Made by a program: the position numbers and the translations under genes | NCBI GenBank assembly: GCA_963556145.1 | Contig: OY744470.1 | Location: forward strand, 5,394,001-5,458,000 | DNA length: 64,000 nucleotides | Direction: 5' to 3' | Source: Hygrocybe punicea | Lineage: Eukaryota; Basidiomycota; Agaricomycetes; Agaricales; Hygrophoraceae | The notes under the pieces: model-generated | Database searches by the model: none | Told to the model about the DNA's origin: nothing | What the model saw: the letters and a program-made list of their open reading frames with translations, nothing else | Part shown: positions 55,500 to 64,000 of the stretch, in pieces | How the letters are laid out: every line of letters begins with the position of its first letter | Position numbering within the stretch: the stretch's first letter is position 1

Positions 55500-57078
55500 C
55501 GACGAAGAAACCAAAAATTCGTCTGAAAAGACGCAGATCGACGTGCGACCCTTCCGACGATGACCCACAGGACTCAAACTTTTCGTCATCGTCCTGGCCC
55601 TCTGTCTGGCCGTATTCTTGGTGGCTCTTGACCAGACTATCATCGTGGTCGACATCGGCTGGTACGGCTCTGTCAGTTCCCACACTCACAAACTTGTTCC
55701 CTACCACCTCTAACCATGCCTTAGGCCTATTTCTTGACTACGACGTCGCTCCAGCCCACCTTTGGAAGAATTTACAAGACATTCAGCGTGTGTCCCCTTA
55801 AGCTTTTCTGGGAATGGGACATTGATACAGCAATTGATAGATCAAAGCCACCTTTCTGGTTGCAATTGCAAGATTCGAACTTGGCACCCTCATTTGTGGT
55901 GCTGCACCCTCCAGTACTGCTCTGATTATAGGCAGGGTTATTGCTGGCATCGGTGTCGGTGGGATCTTTTCCGGTGCCGTTGTCATTTCGGCGTATTCCT
56001 GTTCGTCCTCGCCTGTTTTTCTCTCATCAACAACACTCACTTCATACCCTGTTATCAAAGTGCCTCTTGCAAAACGGCCAATCGTGTATGGACTGATTGG
56101 TGGTATGTGGAGCATTGCTTCCGTCGCCGGACCGTTACTAGGAGGAGCCTTTACCGATCACGTCTCCTGGCGGTGGTGTTTCTACATCAAGTTTGTCTTC
56201 CTCCCTATAACCGCTCTACCTCACTTACCCTCTCTACAGTCTCCCAATCGGCGCCGTCTCTGCAGTCGTCATCATGTTCGTCCTCAAGATCCCACGGCAG
56301 TCGGATTCTTCAAACCAGTCTCTTCCGGCCCGCATCCAACAACTCGACCTCGTTGGCGCCTCCATCCTCGTCCCTGCTGTCGTATGCCTTCTCCTCGTGC
56401 TCCAATGGGGAGGTTCCACGTATCCCTGGCGCAACTCACGCATAATCGGCCTTTTCATCGGCTTCGGTGCCCTGACCGTCATCTTCGCTTACACTCAAAT
56501 CAGGTTGGGTGATCGCGCCACCCTACCCCCTCGTATCCTCCCACAGCGCGCGGTCTGCTTCATGGTTATGTTTGGCGCAGCCTTTTTCGTGTTACTCTTT
56601 TACCTCCAGAGCGTCAAGGGTGTGTCGGCGACTAAATCAGACATCGAGATCCTTCCACTCTTCCTTGCAACGGTGCTATCATCCATCGTCGCAGGCGGCC
56701 TCATCACTGTAGTAGGGTATTACACGCCGTTCATCATCGTTGGCACCATCCTCTTCTGTGTTGGCTCCGGGATGATTTCCACATAACACGCCATTTTCAA
56801 AGTGGTTCGGTTACCAGGTCCTCGCAGGCGTCGGCGTCGGCGTCGGATTCCAGATACCCCTCCTCGCAGTCCAGACAGTCCTACCGCTGGACGACGTCCC
56901 CATCGGCACCGCCTGTGTCATGTTCTTCCAGACCCTCGGCGGTGCACTGTTCATCGCGATCTCCCAAACCGTCTTCCAGAATGGGGGTCATCCGCCGGAA
57001 CTCACAAGTTTGCTCCAAGCGTTGAATTCATATATTCTGCTGAGCGCGGGGTGCCACCGAGATACGGGAAGTCTTTGA
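55500..57078 (+). pseudogene. MFS drug:H+ antiporter (DHA2-type), copy 2
   Basis: Reading across frames gives a first helix with LAVFLVALDQTIIVV (the DHA2 motif region), [56 protein letters not shown] and [10 protein letters not shown]. An intron (gtttgtcttcc...ctctacag) leads to [10 protein letters not shown], and the frame then continues through [34 protein letters not shown] and KWFGYQVLAGVGVGVGFQ. The tail is preserved better than in copy 1. Several frame changes before 55800 and a small deletion in the LFYLPLYF-type helix suggest a pseudogene, but unrecognised introns could account for part of this. Confidence 0.6.
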
Positions 57079-57478
57079 CGAAACTGGGCATGCAGGACTA
57101 GCTGCCTGGGGCGCTCAAGGCGTATATGGTGGGACTGACGGCTAGCTTCAGAGTGGCGGTGGCGTGTACGGCGGCGGCTGTCGTTGCCGCATGCTTTTTT
57201 CGAGTGGAGGAGTGTCAAGGAGGATCAGGCAAAGAAAAGAAGGGAGCAAGCGGGAGGTGTCTCGATCGCTGCATGACCTCTTATTAGAGTTAATGTCCGG
57301 ACTGGTCACCCATTCCATCATGATCAAATTTACATTACTTACAGTAACGTACTTCACATACATATTTACAAACAGTCGAGTATATACTATACATTCGTGG
57401 TTCTGAATACATATCAATATCCACATAGGTCGGATTAGAACACCTTTTTGCAGTACAGAATCAATGATATCAAGGTGT

Positions 57479-57964
57479 TCAAAGGAGTTGTAGTTCAACA
57501 CATGACCCGCTTTCAGCTAGTAGTTCGAGGAAGTCCGCAATGTTGGGGATAGTGGTGTCAGGAGGAATAATAAGAGGTGCTGGGAGAAGCTCATGAACAC
57601 AATTGGCATCCCTACAGTGATCAATGAATATGTAAGGTAAAAACGGGTTTGACGCAAGCCATACGTGTAGAAATAACACTTTGCGAGAGTACGGGTTCTC
57701 CCGGAAGTAACGAGATGACCGTCCAACCTGACAGGAATGCAATCGCCGTATGAATACCCCAACAGGGCTCAGTAATCCGGCGTAGGTGACGATGGCGTCT
57801 TAAAAAGACAAAAGTTGTAGTAACATCAGCCCATGCAATTGTTGATGATGCATAAAAGGTACGGCGGAACCCACCGCGGGGGTCTGTCTGGAAGACAGTG
57901 TAGCGGGTATCGCCGCGACGATGCTGGCAGGAACGAGAAGGAACAAGAGCGCAGAGTGCTTCAT
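57479..57964 (-). CDS. Small secreted cysteine-containing protein, copy 2
   Basis: This is the duplicate of 39961-40447: MKHSALLFLLVPASIVAAIP as signal peptide, then GYSYGDCIPVRLDGH, LAKCYFYTYGLRQ, DANCVHELLPAPLIIPPD and SGSCVELQLL, with all four cysteines kept. The acceptor of the first candidate intron differs from copy 1 (ttaag|acgcc against tttag|gacat), so the frame may be shifted by one base there. A TATA box sits about 75 bp upstream. Confidence 0.58.
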
Positions 57965-58036
57965 GATTTTGACAATGTGCAATCGAGAAATGGAAGGGAA
58001 GATGGAACTTGAAATGCGAGTTGAACGGACGACAGT

Positions 58037-58050
58037 TATTTTATATACGC
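58037..58050 (-). promoter_or_regulatory. TATA box of small secreted protein copy 2
   Basis: The minus strand reads gcgtatataaaata about 75 bp upstream of the start codon, extended relative to copy 1. Confidence 0.55.
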
Positions 58051-58059
58051 AGGCCCATG

Positions 58060-59279
58060 GCAGGTCATCGTGCAGGGCGCTGGTGTCATAGTATATCAGG
58101 CAGTCGACTGAGGCACTTAGTAGTCTGTGTCAATGTCGAAAGTAGTTCGGATGGCAAGCGATTACCCGGTCACCGGTGGGGCTGTTCGGTTCAACCAATG
58201 TCATTATAACACCAAAGGCTTAAACGTGAGGATAATGTTAAAGGTGAAGATTGGTCGTAGAAAGAGTTTTCGGAAATGCTTGCCTCAGGGAGTGAGATAT
58301 TAACCACCAAAGCTTGTTTTGCTTGGCGGATCGCCATGGTGTTCAAGTTCTTGCGGGTATCCATTGAATGACTCACTGGCACCCGAGGCTGCAGGTGGCG
58401 CGTCCAGTCCTTGTGTACTGCCGTGGTGCACATACGATTTGACTGACAGGTTTCTGATAAGAAACTGTTAGTTTTGGGGGCCCTCGAACTGATGTTTAAG
58501 GCTTGAGTCAGGGCGGGTTCCCACTTTGAGGACATTTAGAGTTTCTTGGTGTGGGAAGCAACATGGCCAGTTGAATGTGTCAGATGACGTTCGTCCACTC
58601 ATACTGACGCCCGTTCGCTCGTCCTGACGCCCGTTCGCTCGTACTGACGCCCGTTCAGAGGAAGCTCTCAGCGCCGCGCGCAGACTCTGGGTGCGTTTGG
58701 CTAAGATATATTAAGCCGTAAAACTAGGCCTTATCAGTATTCTTCTCCACCGATGGCTATGACCATTCAACCTGTGGGCGAGAGTAGTCTCTTTTGGTGG
58801 TAGGACGAGGTTCAAGTTTGAGGCTGTGACAGGACAAAAAAAAAACGAAATTACACCACCTCCTTTATAAACCCAATGTTGCTATAAGACGCTTGTTACT
58901 TTGTGAGGACTACGACGAAGAGCCAGTTCAGTCTTCAGCGTGCTTCAGCATTCGTTATCCAAAGTGTAAAAACAAAATTTTCTCCTACACAGGACAACGA
59001 GTGTCATGACCGGGATGCTGTTGGAACTTGAAAGGGGGTATACAGCATTCTCGTGGTTGCTGTCTCCTTCGGGAATGTGTCGGCCTTAGAATGTTGTGAC
59101 GATTGGTCCTGGACGCTGCCAGTGGGGAAGTTTACTTGCGGTTCAAGAGGAAGCCGTACCGTCACGGTAATTATAACAAGGCCGCATTCGGACTCGGAAT
59201 TTCGTCAAGACCGAACTGTCGGCGTCAGTCCGTATAAAGATGGGGTGAGCGCTTAAAGGACTGTCCTTATAGTAATGGC
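58060..59279. other. Duplicated intergenic sequence with a junction near 58683
   Basis: No gene is seen. From the left the sequence follows 40560-41140, and after about 58683 it follows 47018 onward. A 20-bp unit (tactgacgcccgttcgctcg) is repeated three times at 58600-58660, where block 1 has it once. Confidence 0.6.
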
Positions 59280-59448
59280 GTGCTGCCTCGTTGCAGCAAA
59301 ATCCACTGCCTCACGATGGACGGGTTACTTCGAATTCGTCCAGTGGGCTCCGAGTCTGTGCTTCCTGAACAGCAAGACATAACCATCCAAGGTTCGCACA
59401 ACAACACCACCATCTTCAAAGTAGAAACACTGACAAGGCTCGACAGTC

Positions 59449-62400
59449 ATGAATGCGAGCGATCTCCCCCTTACCACGTTCAAGAAAGCCCCACATCCGT
59501 TTGTCCGTATATCGGTCGACAGATTTTCAGACGAAACTGAGGTTACTGAGAATCCGTCCACTTCACCTTATTGGACCAAGACAATCCGTCTTTCGGTCGT
59601 CGACTGTTTGCCATCCGATCCGACGCAGGCCGCTGTCTGGTTGAGCGAAGCCGGAAGATCCACTGTGTATCCAACATCCGTTCTTTCGTTTCAAGTGATC
59701 CATCATCGCCCCCTCATTCCCGATCATCCTCTGTGTCACTGTGAACTCACCATCGAGGATCTTCTTAAATTACAACGGGTTGCGGCAGGTGAGCATTTTT
59801 ATCTTGTCAAGATGCTCTCTCAAACACACATCCAGAGATCCACCTGGATCTGCGTCCACTAAAGGAGAAGCCCAATGCTCCCACTGCAGGTCGTCTCACC
59901 CTTCATGTTGACCTCGTCAAATCTGCAGCAGCCAAGCCCAACGCCAAAGCAGAAATCGTGGATGGGCAGTTCGATGGTCCACGGGTCCTTGCGACCATAG
60001 ATCATGCTCAAACTTTGAGCAGTGCCGTGATTGGTACCGTAGGCGATGTTGCTTCTGCTGCTTGGACGGCGTTGGAGCCTCTCTGTGGATTTTTGGACCT
60101 TCCCGTATTCGAAAAGCTTGTAAAGGCACTGGATGAGCTCGCCAAGGTTTGCATAATTATTTTCAATCAAGTGGTGTGTTGATTCCTTCCCATAGATCCA
60201 CCCATTCGTCAATTTAGGTTGGACAATCATAGTCTCTGTATATAAGGTGCGATATGGTTCCCCCAATTTATGTCTACCCTCAGAGTCTCCATCGATGATT
60301 TAGGTCGCGAAAGCCGAAGTAGATCGGGACAATAAGATTACTGACCTGATAACAACGATGACCGACGTTTTCACTTTCGCTGGAGCGGTTGACAGGGTGC
60401 CGAAGATAGATATGTATAAGGATGTCATTGGCAAGTTGTGGAAACAGGCGTACGAGTGCGCTTTGTTCATCCAGGAGTACAAAGGTCATGGATTTACTCG
60501 CAAGTCTCCAATCTACCACAATCTTGTGATTCTCTCAGACTGACTGGCCACTTCACACAGGTCGAGCATTAGTCGGTACGATCTCAAACGCATCTGCCAA
60601 GATAGAGGATTTCTCTACTGCGTTCAAAACCCTCAAGGAGTCGTTCGACAGAGCAACGGGTATTCAAATCGTGCTCTCCACTTGTCGGATCTCTCAGGAT
60701 ACTAGGCGGTTGAGTGAGTCTCATCGTCGTCATGTGTGTCCTCACCGTCATGCTCATGCTGCTGTCGATATTTGACAGTCCTTACGGATGCACTGAAATT
60801 ACCGATCCCGCCGGATGCTTCAGCACGACCGCGGTGCCTTGGAGGCACTCGCGTACGTCTCCTCAGATTCATTTTGGAGTGGGTAACCTGTCCTGACGAC
60901 AAGACCATCCTCTGGTTGTCGGGATATCCTGGTTCAGGGAAGAGCACTATCTCGGCTAGCATTGCCGATTGCCTTGACGAAGTTAACCGCCTTGGCTGTT
61001 TCATTTACTTCAGCCGCGACGCAGAGGATCTGAGGCGCCCCGAGTTGGCCATCCGACGATGGGCAGATCGTTTAGCTTCCTTCGATCCTCGTGTTGCGGA
61101 AGTTCTGGATGCCGCGCTCCAAAAGACGAGGGGCATCATTGATCATCCACTTCATACCCAATTCACCAAGCTTATCGTCGAGCCACTGTCCTCCATCCAG
61201 TCACTTCAAACGGAAGGTCCAATAGTTGTGGTCATCGATGCACTAGATGAATGTGGGAGTGTTCCCGAGCGTCGCTCTTTACTCTCGATTCTGGCGTCAG
61301 AGTCGAGGAAGCTTCCGCCATTTATCAAAGTTCTGATCACGAGCAGAGACGAGCCCGACATACGATACGAATTCCAGGACAAGTCTCACATCCTTGAAAA
61401 GCCACTCGACATCGCCGATGCGAGCACAGCTGCTGATATATCAAAGTTCTTCCATCACCGATTCCTGCAGATCCGCACAGGCGTTTATGGTCGGACAGTG
61501 CCAGCGCCATGGCCTACACTGGATGACATTACTAACCTCGAGGAACGCGCAGCAGGGCTTTTTATCTGGGCGTCTACCGTCTGTAACTTTGTCCAAGGGG
61601 ACGGACGGGTCATCGATCATCAGAAACAGCTCAAGCTCATTCTGGACAAGACTTCACCCGACGCGGAATCTCCGATCAACAAGCTCTATTCCGCCGTCCT
61701 CGCACAGTCATATGATTCACAAGATCACGATATGGCACATGACTTTAAATTGATTCTATCGACAATCGTATCGGCGCGGACACCACTTTCCTCGAAGGCT
61801 GTTGCGCAATTTCTTGATCATATGCCGCGCATGTCAAGACTCGATGTGATCATGTTTGTCCAGCCTTTGGGGTCATTACTAAGTGGGACCAGGGATGCGA
61901 ATGCGTTGCTCCGACTACTTCATCCTTCCTTTTATGATTTCTTGACGGATGAGAAGCGAAGCCAACACTTCTATATTGATACAAAAGGGCACAGTGCCGC
62001 AATGGCCAGATCATGCCTCGAGATTATCATTCACGAATTGAATAAGGACGACATCTGCGGGGTCGGAGATCTGTTCTACCTAAACAAGGACATCTCAAAT
62101 GATGACGTAGAACGAGCAATGTCTGAGGCTCTCCGTTACGCCTGTCGCTTCTGGGTGGACCATATCATCGAAGTCGATTCTGCCGTAGAGCTTTTGGACA
62201 AAATTGAAACATTTCTATTTCGACACCTGTTGCACTGGATTGAAGCCCTGAGTCTCATGAACATGTTGGGTGTTGCACATCGGTCATTGGTGCGTCTTGA
62301 ACGGTGGTTGAGAGTAAGTTTCTTCTTTAATTGAATATCGAGCTCGTTGAACATTCACATCAGGAATTCAGCCGAGGGAGCGATGATCTAATCAACATGA

Positions 62401-64000
62401 CGTACGATGGACAACGGTTTCTGCAAGCATTTTCCAGGCCCATCTCAGAGGGTGCCTCGCATGTCTATTCCTCCGCATTGGCATTTACACCCACGGATAC
62501 CTATCTGTTCCGTGTCTATGCTGCATCTTATGCCGATAGACATCCTACTATTGTATTTGGGAAGGAACATAGATGGCCAGTTCTCATATCCGTTCTGGAA
62601 GGGCATCAAGATTGGGTCCATTCTGTTGTATTCTCACCCGATGGTTCTCGACTTGCAAGCTGTTCCTCCGACAAGACTGTTGGCATTTGGAATGCCGAGA
62701 GTGGTGCGCCTGTTTGTGGCCCGTTGGAAGGCCATACAAAAGGTGTCAATTCCGTTGTTTTCTCACACGATGGTTCTCGACTTGCGAGCTGCTCCAACGA
62801 CAAGACTGTTCGCATTTGGAATGCCGAGAGTGGTGCGCCTGTTTGTGGTCCGTTGGAGGGGCATGAAGAAGCTGTCAATTCCATTGTTTTCTCACACGAT
62901 GGTTCTCGACTTGCGAGCTGCTCCTCCGACAAAACTGTCCGCATTTGGAATGCTGACAGTGGTGAACCAGTTGGCGGCCCATTGGAGGGGCATAAAGAGG
63001 CTGTCTATTCCGTTGTTTTCGCTCGCTATGGTTCTCGACTTGCGAGCTGCTCCTCCGACAAGACTGTTCGCATTTGGGATGCCAAGAATGGTGCACCAAT
63101 TGGTGGCCCATTGGAGGGGCATGGAAAAGTGGTCAATTCCGTTGTTTTCTCACCCCATGGTTCTCGACTTGCGAGCTGCTCCGACGACAAGACTGTTCGC
63201 ATTTGGAAGGCTGAGAGTGGTGAGCCAGTTGGTGGCCCGTTGGAGGGGCATGAAGAAGCTGTCAATTCCATTGTTTTCTCACCCGATGGTTCTCGACTTG
63301 CGAGTTGCTCCGCCGATAAAACTGTCCGCATTTGGAATGCTGACAGTGGTGAACCAGTTGGCGGCCCATTGGAGGGGCATGAAGGTTCGGTCCGTTCTGT
63401 TGTTTTCTCACCCAGTGGTTCTCGTCTTGCGAGCTGCTCCGACGACAAGACTGTTCGCATTTGGAATGCCAAGAATTGTACACCAGTTGGTAGCCCGTTG
63501 GAGGGGCATGAAGAAGCTGTCAATTCCGTTGTTTTCTCACGTTATGGTTCTCGACTTGTGAGCTGCTCCAACGACAAGACTGTTCGAATTTGGAATGCCG
63601 AGAGTTGTGCACCAGTTGGTGGCCAATTGGAGGGGCATGAAGAAGCTGTCAATTCCGTTGTTTTCTCACCGGATGGTTCGCGACTTGCGAGCTGGTCGAA
63701 GGACAAGACTATTCGCATTTGGAATGCCAAGAGTGGTGCACCAGTTGGTGGCCTGTTGGAGGGGCATGAAAAAGCTGTCTATTCCGTTGTTTTCTCACCC
63801 GATGGCTCACAACTTGCGAGCTGCTCCCACGACAAGACTGTTCGCATTTGGAAGGCCGAGAGTGGTGAGCCAGTTGGTGGCCCGTTGGAGGGGCATGGAA
63901 ACGCTGTCCATTCCGTTGTTTTCTCACCCAGTGGTTCTCGTCTTGCGAGCTGCTCCTCTGACAAGACTGTTCGCATTTGGAATGCCGAGAGTGGTCTGCC
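59449..64000 (+). CDS. NACHT-WD40 NOD-like receptor with C2-like N-terminus (runs off the window)
   Basis: Such receptors are thought to sense non-self or altered self in fungi. Exons 59449-59788, 59836-60146, 60196-60246, 60304-60484, 60561-60713, 60779-62313 and 62364 onward join in frame. N-terminal residues resemble a C2-like region ([29 protein letters not shown]). A linker of about 230 residues follows, then NACHT with P-loop GYPGSGKST (residues 394-402) and Walker [11 protein letters not shown]. From about 62600, WD40 repeats with [19 protein letters not shown] phrases run to the window end. An ATG at 59316 opens a longer start like that at 47735, but an extra A near 59427 (gacaagg against gacagg) puts it out of frame, so the first C2 strand may be lost or spliced differently. 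Confidence 0.82.
62629..64000 (+). repeat. Near-identical 129-bp WD40 repeat array
   Basis: At least eleven units start at 62629, 62758, 62887, 63016, 63145, 63274, 63403, 63532, 63661, 63790 and 63919, each 43 codons and mostly differing at a few codons. Changes concentrate in the same places, for example the residues before DKT (SS, SN, SD, SA, SH) and between GH and V (EEA, KEA, GKV, EGS). The open frame continues past 64000. Confidence 0.9.

Noticed and set aside
62606..63976. Repeated minus-strand and alternative plus-strand frames in the WD40 region, including a 384-codon frame at 62407
   Set aside because: They are mirror frames of the 129-bp repeats; only the frame starting at 62364 gives WD40 consensus and joins the NACHT exon.

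Overview
The window looks like a transposon-rich chromosome segment of a filamentous basidiomycete, most likely an agaricomycete mushroom. The reasons are genes with many short GT-AG introns (about 45-70 nt), Plavaka and Tnp2 DNA transposases, a TET/JBP dioxygenase, a DUF6532-like protein, an Ngaro tyrosine-recombinase retroelement, small secreted proteins and a NACHT-WD40 NOD-like receptor. No rRNA, tRNA or CRISPR array was recognised.

Region 1 (1-34 kb) is mostly transposons inserted in one another. A non-autonomous LTR element without gag or pol (1093-6679, 940-bp LTRs) comes first. A 22-kb interval (7869-29894) is then bounded by the two LTRs and the 5-bp target duplication of one decayed Copia retrotransposon, which itself split a Tnp2 (CACTA-type) transposase pseudogene. 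The Copia pol gene is cut by four later insertions: a 12.5-kb Plavaka-type DNA transposon (10499-23021), an LTR-like sequence (24381-25734), a non-autonomous hAT-type element (26027-27165) and a small TRIM-like LTR element (27313-29047). Beyond it lie a SAM-like pseudogene, a Tc1/mariner transposase with one stop codon, and a 693-bp terminal-inverted-repeat element.

The standout is the 12.5-kb Plavaka element. It carries four multi-exon genes in two divergent pairs: a 981-aa transposase and a protein-kinase-like gene on the minus strand, and an 878-aa TET/JBP-type 2-oxoglutarate/Fe(II) dioxygenase and a DUF6532-like gene on the plus strand. Its ends are perfect 15-bp inverted repeats, and its exact insertion point can be read from the interrupted Copia integrase codons. 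Removing the proposed introns gives uninterrupted frames for the transposase and the TET/JBP gene. A mobile element that carries a predicted methylcytosine oxidase sits among repeats whose damage is largely CpG-to-TpG change.

Region 2 (34-49 kb) has more ordinary genes: a TIR-bounded 2.8-kb segment with 99-bp inverted repeats, ankyrin and HEAT-repeat receptor fragments (one HEAT repeat per exon), a four-cysteine small secreted protein, a secreted beta-lactamase-fold protein resembling fungal polyglycine hydrolases, a broken MFS transporter, a truncated receptor N-terminus and a five-part unknown gene.

Region 3 (49-55 kb) is one complete Ngaro retroelement with textbook split direct repeats (A1 - ORFs - B1 - A2 - B2), whose repeat copies look identical and which is therefore young.

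Region 4 (55-64 kb) is a rearranged second copy of the region 2 gene set (MFS, small secreted protein, receptor). It ends in a NOD-like receptor, C2-like - linker - NACHT - WD40, whose at least eleven near-identical 129-bp WD40 repeats run off the window end.
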